Positions 1-13,600 of a DNA stretch of 64,000 bases are shown piece after piece. A program made the translations under genes and the position numbers. Under the pieces are notes generated by a model, which was not told the DNA's origin, searched no databases, and worked only from the letters and a program-made list of their open reading frames with translations. Numbering within the stretch: the stretch's first letter is position 1; every line of letters begins with the position of its first letter. The DNA is from Pipra filicauda. Taxonomy: Eukaryota > Chordata > Aves > Passeriformes > Pipridae. The DNA lies in assembly GCF_003945595.2 (NCBI RefSeq), contig NW_024104415.1:855458-919457 (forward strand). The letters run 5' to 3'.

Positions 1-156
1 GGTCACAGCACCAAGGCTGCCAGAGCTCAAGGAGCGTTTGGATGATCCTCTGGGGCACCTGGGGTGACTCTTGGTCCTGTGCAGGGCTGAGGGTTGGACT
101 GGATGATCCTTGTAGGTCCCTTCCAACTCAGCAGATTCTGTGACTCTGTGATGCTG
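1..156 (+). mobile_element. CR1 LINE 3' end (cut by window edge)
   Basis: Ends with 'ggttggactggatgatcct', 'cccttccaactcag' and 'attctgtgactctgtgatg', the CR1 3' tail. The same lineage recurs at 29683, 30612 and 45366. Confidence 0.85.
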
Positions 157-1631
157 TAAAGTTCTTGCAGTGTACCCCTCAGAAGGTCTGTAAAGTCAGC
201 AAGCGGAGAGCCCTAAACCAGTGATCGGTTCCGTGGGGTACAACAGGTCACCTTGGTCTGCCCTTTCCCTTGAGCCATGAAAAATTCCCTGTACTGGAAG
301 GCTTTTATTGATGTCATCAGGAAAGAAAAACAATCATGCAAAACTTGATGACTCTCAACTGCCTTTATTCTTCCACATCCAAACCCTGCTGGATGATTGC
401 TTCTGAAAAACTGAGTGTTACGTGCGCCTGAATAAATGCCAGTGATCATTAGTTCTTCATCACAATTGCATTTTCCTACTCAGTGAGTTCTTTTATGAAC
501 CAGTAATCTTTGCTTTTCCTATTGAAATACATGTGTAGATTATATTCACTAGTTATTTTCAGTATTTATGCTTTGTAGCCGTATTTTAGACCTTTTCCAT
601 GTTTGTCCCATTTCAGTCCCATTAAAGCTCACAAGCTCCATTTTGACATTCCTTCCTGGCGTTGAGTTGTGAAACAAATCTTGCCCATATCTGTGATATT
701 TCCTAATTCAACATCATCCCCCTGCCTGCCTGGAACAGGTCTCCGATCAAAAGATCACACTGTGGCCCTGCAGTTTGGTTTTTCCCTTCTCAAGCTACGT
801 GTCCGATAGGAGTCATGGAATCCTTGTTGATGGTGTGGTAGAGCAATTCTCCTGGAGAGCCTGTCCGTGGAGATCTTCCCCATCTTGTAATCTGAACTAC
901 TCCTGGAGAAGAAGAAATCAACCATCTTCTGCCTAGAACTACACACAGATATTTCTGCTCTGTCATTCCGAGGTGCTCTTTGCTCTCTCCGACCACTCCC
1001 ATCCCACTTCCTCAATTAAGATGCAGATAGTTACTGAGTCAGGACATTTTTCATCTCAGGTTCCTCCTTACCTTTTCTAACACATCCCTATTTATCTGTC
1101 TGGCTTTTCCTTTAGAAATAAGCCTGGGTTTGATGTGTGTTCACGCTGCCTTCAGGCCGTGTTTCAGCAGAAAGAAGAATCAAAAGGACTGTGAAATAAG
1201 GAACCTGTGTTGAGAGGAGAATTCTTTAACTCTTGTTTTTTGGCTTGGCTGTTTCTGTCAACTTTTAATCATCAGATCTTGCTTAACACCATTTCAGCTT
1301 GGCTCATCCCTGTTAATTATTCAGCACCTTAAGTTAGATCTTCATCCTGGTCTCTGGCAAAGAAAGTGGGAAAAAAGGGCTAAAACTGCATTTTCGGTCT
1401 CTCTTTATGTTTGTTCATTTCATGTGAAAGGAGCCCATAAAAGCATAAAGCATGTGCGGAATTCCTTAGAAATATGAATCATATATTGTATATCCTGATG
1501 AAACATTGATTATTTTTGGTCAGCTTTTAGTATGGAAACCTTGGGCTACTTTTTCTCAGTCTTCAGGATGGTGGGGACACAGATACCAAGTCCTGTAAAA
1601 TGACCCAAGTCATTTTGTATTGATTTAATAA

Positions 1632-1782
1632 CCTGGTGGAGTCCCCATCCCTGGAAGGGTTCAAAACATGGGTGGATGTGGCCCTTGAGGACACGGTTAG
1701 TGATGAACATGGTGGTGGGGCAGCTTGAGGGTTGGACTTGATGATCTTACAGGTCTTTTCCAGCCTTTCATGATTTTATTAC
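1632..1782 (+). mobile_element. CR1 fragment
   Basis: Contains 'gtccccatccctggaagggt', 'gggttggacttgatgatctt' and a decayed 'ttccagcctttcatgatttt' tail. Confidence 0.75.
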
Positions 1783-4594
1783 TTTAGATATTTTCTCTCT
1801 TGGGTATTTCAGTTGTGTAAGTTCTTGTATCCTCAAAATCAGCTTTTAAATTCACTCTGTTATTTTGAAGGCTGGATAATAGATTCAGTGCTTCATGACA
1901 GATTAATTTATACCCCTGGTCCTTAACTTTATATCATACTTGCTTTATATTCTATAAGTTATATAAATTATCTTGAGATTCACTGAAAACTGAGGGGTTT
2001 TTTTTAAGCTGTTGCATGATGTATAAACAGCTCTTTGTGCTTGGATCATGTGATGCTTTAGCCCTGGTTAAGATTTAACTCCTCTGCAACAGGTAAATTA
2101 TTAAATATTAATTTTACAAAGTACTTCCAAACCAACTAATTGATGAATTTAAAGTTACATTGCAAAGTTTAAAATACTAAAACTATGAGGCTCCTCTGTT
2201 CCAACAATTTGGGAATAAAGGTTTTTGTGGACAACAAAAATGTGAGAAAATATTATTTGAGATGAGCACAGCAGCTAATCCAGCACTGGCAATGGATTTG
2301 CCTCATTTACTTTTTATTTCTTCAGAAAATAATGTCACAAATTCTAATGGAAAAGGAATTCTGTGAGTTGCTGCCCAAAGAAATAATGTGTGTGACCCTT
2401 AGAACCTCCTCAGTCCCAGCTCTGTAGCAGAAGCTCCTGTTTGATGTTGCCTATTCCATTGTATAAATGACATTTTTTTTGTGGAAATCAAATCATGTCT
2501 CTGACTTGTGAAGTTTTACCTATTGGAAGTCCTTTGGTTATTTATGAATACTTTTCTTCACACGTGGGAATAACTTGGATGTGATCAGAAGTTTGTGGTT
2601 GAAGGTTTCATGCAATCACCATCTCCTGTCTGTCAGGAGTAAACAGGATTTTGAGGAGAATCCCATGATTCCATTAAAATAAGTCCTTTGTTTTGCCAGA
2701 AAGTCTAAACCGAGGCATTTTCCTGGATATTTAATGTGTTTAAAATGTGTAAATAAGTATTTTCTAAATAAGGCAGCAAAACCAAACATGCAAGAAAGTT
2801 AAATTAGGCAATTTAGGTGATTACCAGGAATAATACCCCTGAATTGTATCATGGGAGTTATAATTTATGGTTTAGAACTGTTGTGAGCAATGTTAATTTT
2901 TCACTAAGTGTTCTTAGTTTCTATGCTGGTTTTTCATGCTTTTGTAGTTTTTTAGCACGTTCCATTATTGTGTTTAAAAATAATTTAAATATTCACCTTA
3001 TTCTGAACCTAATGAGACTTCCATCCTAAGAGCCAGAAATCAGATCTTCTCTGTGTAAGTCCTGAGTGGAGCTACTTATGAATGGAAAAATAGCTCCAAA
3101 TGTGATACCAGTAAAGATTTATGGGAAATCTTTGGTCAATTTTATCAGCACATTAATTCCATTCCATTACATCATTTAAATCATGAATATTTAACTGAGC
3201 ATTACTCATAATTGCTCCTTTCCTTATCCACCTTTATAAAATGACCCCACATAAAAAAGACAATGAAGCTTTCCCTAAGAAAAATAAAAGTAATTACATG
3301 GAAGAGCTAAAAATAGCAGCAGCTGATGGAAAATCTCAGCTAATATTCCACTGGGGACCTTGGCAGTGCTTCATCTTTTGATGGAACCCCAATGAATGGA
3401 AATTAATCTGCCTCCACACCAATGTTAGTTTATGCATTGATCAAATAAGTTGGGAAATACATTGGAAAAGAGCGGGAGAAGAAAAAGAAAAATTAACCCA
3501 TCAGTGAACTGAGTGTGGAACAGGGCAAGTATCAGCATTAAGCAGCAAATTTATCAGGAATTAATGTGTGTCAGGGTGGCTGTTGGGGCAGGAAGATGAA
3601 ATGGTGCTGAAATAAAACTGGACCTGTTTCTGGATGTTTCCAAACCACCCAATGATCAGCAAAAATTCCGTATTTGTTGTGTTTCGAAGACTCACTTCCC
3701 TCTCCTCCTGCAGACTGGCCTTTCTAGTTCGGTGGAGTTTATTTCCCTGTTGTAACATACTAAAAATGAAGTTGCCTTGCCATAAATATGCAGCAGAGCT
3801 CCTGTGCAGCCACAGCACAGCCTCATTTTGCCATCATTTAGATGCTAAAACTGGGCTCTGGTTTCCAGTCCCAGCATTTTTGATCATCATTTTTACCTCT
3901 GGTGCAAATTGCAGAGATGAAATGGTTGATATTTTAGAGCGCAGCAGTTAAGACTATGCTAATTTTTTGATTATGATTTGATTACCTTAGAAGGCCCCTG
4001 AACTACCTCTTGCAGTTAATGCTAAATTACTTAATTATTTTTATCCTCTTTTTTTACCAAACCTAGTGTGATATTTAGACCACTTTGGTCCACCAGGGCT
4101 TAAAAGAGAAATTCTGCTCTAGTGGTAAAACCCTGTCCCAGTTTTGTTCATGGAAACAAAGGCAGTGATTGATATATTTACTTTGAACTCCATTAAATTT
4201 GAACCTCAGAGCAGTGGAGGGCCTAGCTCAGGCCATGAAGAGCCAAAACACTCTCTAATTATAAAAAAGTTGATCACAAATGTATAAATCTGAATCAAAA
4301 AGCCACTTTTTATATTGTATTTCATTTCAATTACTTATAAACTTAACAAGGGTCATTTTCCTTGAGAAACTATACAAAATTCTACCAAGATTCTGTGTAT
4401 TTTTACACTGAAACAACTGTTGCTTTTTAGTTCAAGGATGGAATATATTGTTCAAATTTACATCATCAGCATCAAACTGGTGTAATTCTTTTTACCAGAA
4501 CAGTATCATTGCAGCTTTATCTTCATCCAAGCAAAATTTGACTGACATTTTGCAAGTTAAAATCTCATTTTAGATATTTCCTAATCTCTTACAG

Positions 4595-4658
4595 GTCAAT
4601 GCACAAACTGACTCAGCTGGAGAGACTTGATCTGGGCAATAATGAATTCTCTGAACTG
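4595..4658 (+). CDS. LRRC7: LRRC7 exon W1 (LRR)
   Basis: 64 nt between a 'ctcttacag' acceptor and a 'gtaaga' donor. The first base completes a split codon (probably Lys); 21 codons follow, [21 protein letters not shown], one LRR core with the LxxLxLxxN pattern. It ends in phase 0. The following intron, 4659-7488, holds a CR1 fragment (5064-5225) and otherwise AT-rich sequence without recognisable genes. Confidence 0.93.
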
Positions 4659-7600
4659 GTAAGAAACACAGCATTTTTGAACAGAAAACCTGCGAGGTTT
4701 GGATGCTCTGTTGGTGGGGCATTGAACTTTTAGTGGAAAGGCTTTGCTGGATTGTGGCCACAGGCGAGGGACACGTGTCCTTGTAGAATAGAAGGTTCCT
4801 GAGGTGAATGTTGATGTCAGAATATGCTTCATCTCCATCAGGCTTCTGCAGTTCAGGTCAAGGTCACAGAGGATTCTCCCTCTGAGCAGATTGTTACTCC
4901 TGGGATACTTCACTAGTCATGAATTGAGGATCTCAACAATTTTTTGCATCAATTATGTATTAATTTCTTAATAGCTATCATTATATCTTATATAATTGAT
5001 ATCTTACATCAAACATTAGAAATAGCTGTTACTAATTATTAGAAATTGCTATTAGCAATTTTTAGAGAAGCTGTGTCTGCCCCATCCCTGGAAATGTCCA
5101 TGGCCAGATTGGACAGGGCTTGGAGCAACCTGGGATAGTGGAAGGTGTCCCTGCCCATGTCAGGGGGTGGAACAGGATGATCATTAAGGTCCCTCTCTGC
5201 CCAAACCACTCTGTAGTTCTGTGATCTCACCCTCGCAGGAATGCCATAGGAAAAGTGGTACTAATTTAAATCAAACCTGTGAACAAAAGGATAAAAAGGC
5301 CCTGTTTTCATGGATTCTGAAAATCTGATTTGGATTTCAATAGAAACTTCCTTTTTTTGAGAGAAAAATGTTCCCTGGAACTGTGGTGGTGTGGGAGAGG
5401 TTAATTTCTTTGACATCCTGGGACTGTTTTGCCCTGGAAGAACCTGTGCAGCCAAACTGGAGCCGCAGGCACAGGGTTAACTTCAAAACTGAAGTAATTC
5501 TGTTCATTCATTTTGCTGGAAACAAGATGACACAAATCATGGGGTTCCTGGAATAGAAACTGTCACTTCCTAAAGAGCAGCTGTATCCAGGTGACTTCAT
5601 GTAATCAAGGGAGGGAAGAGGCAGCTCATGTCCTGGGGCTCTGGGAGCTGTAAATCCCAAGGAATGGGACATAGGTTTGACGTCTGAGGGGGTTTTAGAC
5701 CCTTTTTTTGACATTTGAAGGGTCAAAAACTGGCACCAGGCAGATGATGAGCAGCAATGACAGCTGGAAAGGAAACAGGAAAAGGTAGGGAGAAAAGGAA
5801 AATGTAAGAGGATAAAATGTAATATATTTTTAATTGAAGATTAATCTCAGTCTTTAATTCAGACTTGATCCTGGGAAGCATTTCTGTACCAAGAGGGTGG
5901 TCAGAGCCTGAAACAGGATTCCTGGAGAGAGGGGGTTGATGTCCCAAGCCTGGCAGGGATTAAGGGGCATTTGGGGAATTCTATTATTAAAGTTTTGGTC
6001 AGACTGAATTGGTCAGGAGTGGATGGTCATTCCAGCTGATTTTATTAAGACCCTTCCAATTCATTCCTATTCACACTCTTCTCTACTCTATTCCAATTGC
6101 GGCAATCTATGTGGAAAATGAAAATGTTCTTCAAAAAGACATCAACTGAAGCATTTCTAACAGAGACAAATAAGTTTTTAATATCAAAACATCTCATCTG
6201 GGTCCTGGTGAACCATAAAGTGCCATAATCCAGGGTACACCATAAATTCCATAATAATGGTAAATTATAATCCACGCTCAAGGAATTTCACCTCAAACTG
6301 TGCTATGTCCAGCACAGGAATAGGCTGTTCCCTCTGAGAAAGGTGTCTGTTAATGAGAGGAGTTTAAAAGCAAATTAAAGTTGAGAGGGAAAATTATGAT
6401 TATCCATAATGACCTAAGTCAGTGAACACTCTGGAGGAATAAAGAAACATTAATCAGCACAGGAACAAATAGTATAAAATAACCATTAATCAATTTAGCC
6501 TGGAAATGAGAAATGGATTTAATCATAGAAGGACAACAGAATTTCAATAGAATTAGCAGAGGCAAAATAAATAATCTTTAAATTGTTAACTAATAGTTTT
6601 TTAATGGAAACACATCGTGTGGCAATGTGGAAAACTGAGCGATTGAGCTCCGCTGCTGAGCAGGTTTATTGTTACCTGATGAGGCATCAGGCACTTCTCC
6701 TGCCTGGAAAAGTGAAAAATCACATTTCTCTTGGGAGTGACAACATTGCAAAACACTCAGACCACATGGGATAATTGGAGATCTCTCTTAAGGTCTAGTG
6801 GTGCTGGGCAGAGGTATTTGTTCTGGTTGTGTTGGGATAATTCCAGGGCAGTTGTACCACAGGCCTTTAAAATGCTTGAACCTGGTTTAGTCAGGACCAA
6901 ATGGAATATTTAGTACCAGTTTCTGGTCTTAAAAATATCTCTACACCTTGATAAAGGAAAGCAAGTTGGAAGTCCTGGTTTGCTGTGGAAAGTGTTTCAT
7001 CAGAAAGGAAAACGCTGCTTAGGCTGAAAGCTGGGAGTATTTGGCACCTGATAATTCCTGGTTTTCCCAGCTCTAAGGAGTCAGAAATGATCTGGGGAAT
7101 TGCCTATTTCAGCTTCTCTCATTAAGATCTTGTAGTTTTGAAAAGAGTAAAAAAGATTAAATTTAATATTGCGATTTTAAGGCACACCATGATTGTGACT
7201 CCTGAGTGTGACAACTGCAGACATCAACTCTCCTAGCAAGTTCTCCTTTGGATTCAGTTCTTTTCCAAAGCATTCTTGTATTTTACGAGTTTTGCAAAAG
7301 AGCACCGGTGGTTAAATTAAATGAGTGAGCTGTTCCTGTCATTAAATATCTGAAAGGCTGATGTGGGTTATAAAAAACAAAGGAAAGTGAAGAGGGAATC
7401 TTTTTTTTTTACACCAAAAATTGATTTATATTTAACTGGAAAACCACTGCTATAGGTAACTGTCCGTAATTATATATTTTTTTCTCAGCCTGAGGTTCTC
7501 GAACAAATTCAGAATCTAAAGGAACTGTGGATGGACAATAATTCTTTGCAAGTGCTTCCTGGGGTATGGACATTTATTCTTTGTAATTGAATTATCGTGT

Positions 7601-10600
7601 TATGTAGTGACCTATTTACCTGGCAGTAAATGAGCATTTTTTTGCATGAGGGCACAGTCCTTCTGCACAGTCATTAATTATAATCCAGAAATAAAAGTTA
7701 CATGATAATGTCTAAATATTCAACACAGAAAATCTTCATCTCTTTGGTGGGGCTGCAAATGAGATGGGAATTTTGAGTGAATATCCCTTCAATCCATGTC
7801 CAAATGGAGAAATAACACAACTATATCACCAGGAACTCAGTTTTTCAGCAGATTTCGTGAATCTGGAGCACATTAATTAGCAATAAAAGTTAAGTGATAA
7901 TGTCTAGATGTTCGACATGGACAAGCTTCACTTCCTTGGTGGAGCTTCCATCAGATGAAAATTTTGAGTGAATATCCCTTGGATCTGTGTCCAGATGGAG
8001 AAATAATACAACTGTATGGTCAGGAACTCAAATATGCATCAGATTTAATGAATCTGGAGCACACTAATTGGTTTGGGGTGTTTGGTGCAGCTCCTGAAGA
8101 GGAGGCTGAGACCACCTTGGTCCTGCCTTGTAAAGGTGCTGAGATAATTGAACAGAACCTGTATCACTCTTGTTTGCCTCTAATTAACTTAGCAACTGGT
8201 GTGTGTCTGTCCAAGTAACTCTTTCTCACGTGCTATTAAGTCTATAGGGAAGTTAAAACAGCTCGTGTACCTGGATGTGTCCAAAAACAGGATAGAAACT
8301 GTGGATTTGGACATCTCGGGATGTGAAGGGCTTGAGGATCTCCTGTTGTCATCCAACATGCTGCAGCAGCTGCCAGATTCCATTGGTGAGAAAAGCTCAG
8401 GGATTCTTGTAAACTTTTCCACCTGAAAATTTAATTTATATGTATTTTTTTGGTAATTATAAGACTTTATAATCGTGGCCCAAGAACTGACATTAAATCC
8501 TAAAGGAGGCACAAACATCTGTGTGTGGACAATCCCTAAAGACCATTTGGTAAAGTCAGGAACAAAAATCCCTGACTAGAAAGTATTGATTTTTCTAGTT
8601 TGCTATTTTAAGGAAAATAAGTGAAGAAGGCTACAAGTGATCTAAATTTCAAAGTATGAGAGTGATGGGGGGAAATTGCTGCTCTGAGTTACAGCAGTAA
8701 AAAGGAAATAGTTCAAACTATTAATTATCTTTTTTTGACTATGTTTCATGCATAGAACTTCAGATTTTTTTAGGATATATAGAAATTCTGGAAGCCAAGT
8801 GCTTGTAGGCACATCTGGATCTCTCATTTCAGTGTTGATCCCTCATATTTTCTTTTCAACTTCCCTTTGAACTGTTAAACAGGACTGGCATTTGATTAAT
8901 TAATAAAGAAAAAATCATTAATAAAGAAAATTATCTATTAAGACATTAATAGATAATTAGAAATCTACTCTTCCTGCATAGGTAAGATAGTATTATTTTT
9001 ATTGCTTATATTTTTATAAAGATATTATTGTTTTATTAATATTTATATTATTATCTATTTTTACATTATTTTTCAAGGCCACAGAAATACACTTAATATT
9101 TCTCTTGCAATTCAGCTTAACATTTAATCAGGACTTTATTTTGATTAAAAGAACATGTCCTATACACAGATATTCTCTAAAATCCAGACCTGAGTTATTC
9201 AGTGTTAGAAATCGTTAGGGTTTTAGCACATGGGAGATTATAGAAAATATTAATGTCAAATATTTTTCTACTACTTTTTTCCCACCTGCTCTCTAGGGCT
9301 GTTGAAGAGGCTGACAACTCTGAAAGTAGATGACAACCAGCTCACAATTCTGCCCAATGCCATTGGAAAGTGCGTATGAGATTAATGTGATTTTCAACGT
9401 TAAGTAAAATGTGTTTTCTCTTCTGCTTTTTTCCCTTCTGTTTTTGTTTTAAATATAAAATAAGACAAAGATATCCTGAATTATAAAATAATTCAAATTT
9501 TATAAATAAATTTGCAAATAATTTTAAAATGCCTCCTAACACCCAGTTTAAAACATTGAAATTTGGAGTACCACTATTACTTCTGTGGGTTTATACTGGT
9601 GTGAGGGATAAAAAGGCAAAATATATTATATTTTCCAAGAAAAAGGCTACTTTTCTGTGTGAATCACTCGCAATTTAGATGATTAGAGCAGAAAAAGTAG
9701 AAGAAATAGGAGTATTTGGGGGAAATACGTCTGTTCCCATGGCAACAGCCTGAGGCTGGTGTGGGAAGGAGACGCTGCAACCCTTGTTCATGTGGAGATT
9801 TCTTAAAATATTCCAGTGGTCCCAATGGAACAGCCATGAAAATTTCATGGGGATGGGGCAGGATCGAAGTATTTCCTGCAGCTGGGGCAGGATCCTGTTG
9901 TTAATTGATTGTGAGAAGCACTAGTGGTTCCCTTTAGCTCTCGTGGGGTCAGCTAGGACACGGATCCCTGGCTTATCCTGCTGAGGCCCTGGAGCTCTTT
10001 ACTCACCAAAATCTGCCATTTATTGTCAAATTTGGGGTGATACCACTGTGTTCCTAAGGATGGAATCAGGGGATTCTTCGTATAGGTTCCCACTGCACAT
10101 TCCTTCTGGCAGAACATATCTTTAATATTGGTATTTTTATAGGGTGCCTCTTCCTCTACATATTTTGCTTCTGAAATTCTATATAAACTGATATTTGGGA
10201 AAAAAAATCAGAGTTCCTTGTCCATGGCTGCCTTCTCCAGGTGTGGCACCAGACTTTGCATCCTCCCCAGGGCACCAGTGTTGATGCAGCAGAGACGAAG
10301 TTGTGCCAGGGGAAGTTTAGGTTGGACCTCATGAGGCCAACTGTGCTACACACTCTATAGCAACCAGTTTGTAGAATCCCAGACTGGTTTGGGTTGGAGG
10401 GACCTTAAAGCTCATCCTGTCCCACCCCCTGCCATGGGCAGGGACACGTTCCACTAGCCCAGGTTGCTCCAAGCCCTGTCCAACCTGGCTATTTCAATAA
10501 TAACTTAGCTGTTGTGCCATTTGGGAAAAATAAGCCAAATTTGTGAACTATTTCATCTGCAACCACTGACAGCCCAGGTTGGCTCACCCTTCTGTAGTTT

Positions 10601-13600
10601 TTATAATGTCTCCAGATTTATGGAATATTCATGGAGAGCATTAAAAGGTGGTGATGTGAATCACTAAAGGACAAATCTTTGCTACTCAAATCATTTTGTT
10701 GCAGTACATTCTGATGAGCAGTGAAAGCTCATAAGGCTCAAAGCTCTACTGGATGCTGCAAAAAGGTTGATCTAATGTTTGGCTTTAACAGTTTTGGGGG
10801 TCAGTTTCTAAAACCTTCTAAAACTTTTCTTTTTTGCTGGATTGCTCAAATTGAAGGAACCCCCGTTTTTTAACCTAATATCTGTTCAGTATTGTTTGTC
10901 TTGGAACCTCAATTATATTTTTAAAGACACAGCTGCTGCTCTAAGGTGGGAATGCAGAGCAGAGGCTGATCATCTGATATTATGTTATTTGAGAGCGACT
11001 GGTTGTGCTTTTTCAATGAAGTGCTCCCTCTAACAAGGACAGTGTCTCCCACATCAAAACGAACTTGGCTTTCTCTGACTCATCCCTTTGGATAGTTTTC
11101 TACTGAGTCTCTTTCTCCTAAATACTGGTGGCAGTACCTACCACAGAGCCTGTTACTGTCACACAGGGATTAACAATGTGGAGGAGGGAATGCTCCCTCC
11201 AGGGACCAATTTCTCCATGAGACGCAGAGCATTTCAACTCTGGTGCCGGTGGGGACCCACCACCCTCGTTTTTGGAACTCTTGTTCAAAGGACAAGCCTG
11301 TGGTGGCATTCAGAGTGTGGCCCTGTGCAGTAGACCCATTGTAATAAAACATTCCACACAAAATCAGTGATTCCTACTGATTAAGTTACTAAATTAGAGC
11401 CAAAGGCTGGAGATGTTCTCTGCAGGACCTGAGGGAATGCCCTGTGTGGGTGGGAAGGTGCCAGGAGGGAAGTCACGAAAGAGTGGTGCAGTGTGTTCTG
11501 TTAGAGGAGTGTTTTGTGTCTAGTCTGTGCCACATCTGTCTGTACCAGATGCTGCAAATGGCAAAGTAAACTTGTATTCCCAGCTTTTACAAGGGCGTGA
11601 AGTGGTAGAACAGGGCAGAATGACTTTCCACTGCCAGAGGGCAGGGTTAGATGGGATTAATGGGGAGAAATTCTTCCCTGTGAGGGCGGTGAGGCCCTGG
11701 CACAGATTGCCCAGAGCAGCTGTGGCTGCCCCATCCCTGGAAGTGTCAGAGACCATGTTGGATGGAGCTTGGAGCAACCTGGTCTGTGGAGGAAATCTGC
11801 TCTAAAATTTCCTCCCAGGGCTGTGTCTGTAGTTGTGTGAAGCTTTAGAACTCCCAGAGATTTTAGGTTGTTAACTGTGGTTCTCCACCCCTTGCACAGA
11901 TGCTAACGAGTGTATTTACAATTCCAGTTTGTCTTTGTTAGAAGAATTTGACTGCAGCTGCAATGAATTGGAGTCCCTGCCCTCCACCATCGGGTACCTC
12001 CACAACCTGAGGACCTTGGCTGTGGATGAGAATTTCCTCCCAGAGCTGCCCAGAGAAGTGAGAGGCTTTGGAATTACAGATTGAAATGTTTTGTGGGAGC
12101 CCAAGATTTCATCCTTGCCCAGACAAATTATCTGTTAAAGCAGTTGTTTGTGGGATGATGTGGGAGACCAAACCTTTCTTATGTGCTCAGTAGAAAAACT
12201 GAGCAGTAAATTAATAAATTCCTGTTAAATTTGGAATATCCCTGTGAAGAGCAGAGTGAGTAACCCCAGGAACCCTGAGGGTGTTACTTTCTGATTAAAT
12301 TCTGTATTTTCTGCTCTTTGTCACTTCCAGCAAAAACCCAATTCAGCCACCTCCTGCCATGAAAAGTGAGTGATAATAAATGTTGCCAGAGGCAGGATTC
12401 CATCACCTTTGGCTTTTTCATTCCGCAGATTGGAAGCTGTAAAAACGTTACGGTGATGTCTCTGCGCTCCAACAAGCTGGAATTTCTTCCCGATGAAATT
12501 GGGCAGATGCAGAAGTTGAGAGTGTTAAACCTGAGCGATAACAGGTACAGTTCACATCATTTCCTTAACCAATTTAAGCATTTATTAAAAAAAAATAATT
12601 AAACTCTTATTTTTAGATATTTTTAAAAAATATGTTTATATAAAATATATTTTATAAAAATGTATTTAGAATTATATTAAAAATAACGTGGTTATTATTT
12701 ACTTTATTTAAAATATAAGGCAAGAATCTTGATTTTTTTTTTTCTAATCTTTATGGTTTGATCTTAGTTCCACTGATACCAAAGAAGTTGAGTGGGGCCA
12801 AGATCTGGGTCTTGGTGTGTTTTAATAGGTTAAAAACCATTTGCTTCTTTTATGTCCTGCTGTTTCCATGCAAAAATGTGATATTTGACTTATATAGGTT
12901 TGTAATATTTAATGATGAAAAAGCTGGTCTATAGGGAACCATGAAGTGCAAGCACAGGAGTTTGTTATCCTGCCTCCACTGAAATTCAAGGAATATTTTT
13001 CATTCCCTTCAGTAGAGTTTTTTTGTCAAAATCCCCAGATTCTTGTGTTCTTATGCACATGACTCTGCTTAGATGAGAAACAAAATGCTTAAACTGAGCC
13101 TTTCTTGATACCTGTGCTGCCAAAGACTGCCTGCCTTGAGCTTTATCCATGTGGGTGTGCCAAGAATATGGTAATTTTCAGCACAAGCACAGAAATCCAG
13201 GTTTGCTGGATAGTGCCACGTATGGGGAGTGAATTCCATTTTCTCTCCAGTAATTACCCTCCACACTCAGTAAAAATCAGGAGAAGGGCTTCCCACCCCT
13301 GTGTCAGATTTGCTGTCAGCAGTTTCATTGTTGAGATTACAGCTGAGCATAAAATATAAACCATAAAATGAAGTAATTTAGAACTCCTTTAATATATTTG
13401 TTTAAAATTACTTGTTTAATTCAGTTGATTCTTTTCTGGATTGCAATTGTGTGTCATAAAATCCATCATGGCTGGGCCAGAATGGAAAGTTAAACTTGAG
13501 TCTAGTTTGTGTTGTGACTGTCCAAATCCCAGAATCAGGAAATGCCTTCAGGTGGCACTAGGGGAGGTTTAGGTTGGATATTAGGGAAATTCCTCATGGA

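Larger units (their letters stand above)
1..4594 (+). other. LRRC7: LRRC7 intron (partial)
   Basis: No exon was recognised here on either strand. The stretch is AT-rich intron sequence with CR1 pieces at 1-156 and 1632-1782. The short open frames overlap one another and have no splice support. The exon that should precede 4595 (it must end in phase 2, leaving AA to complete a Lys codon) is not in the window. Confidence 0.8.

Noticed and set aside
5043..5061. 8-bp palindrome aaattgct/agcaattt
   Set aside because: A stem of this length in AT-rich DNA is expected by chance.
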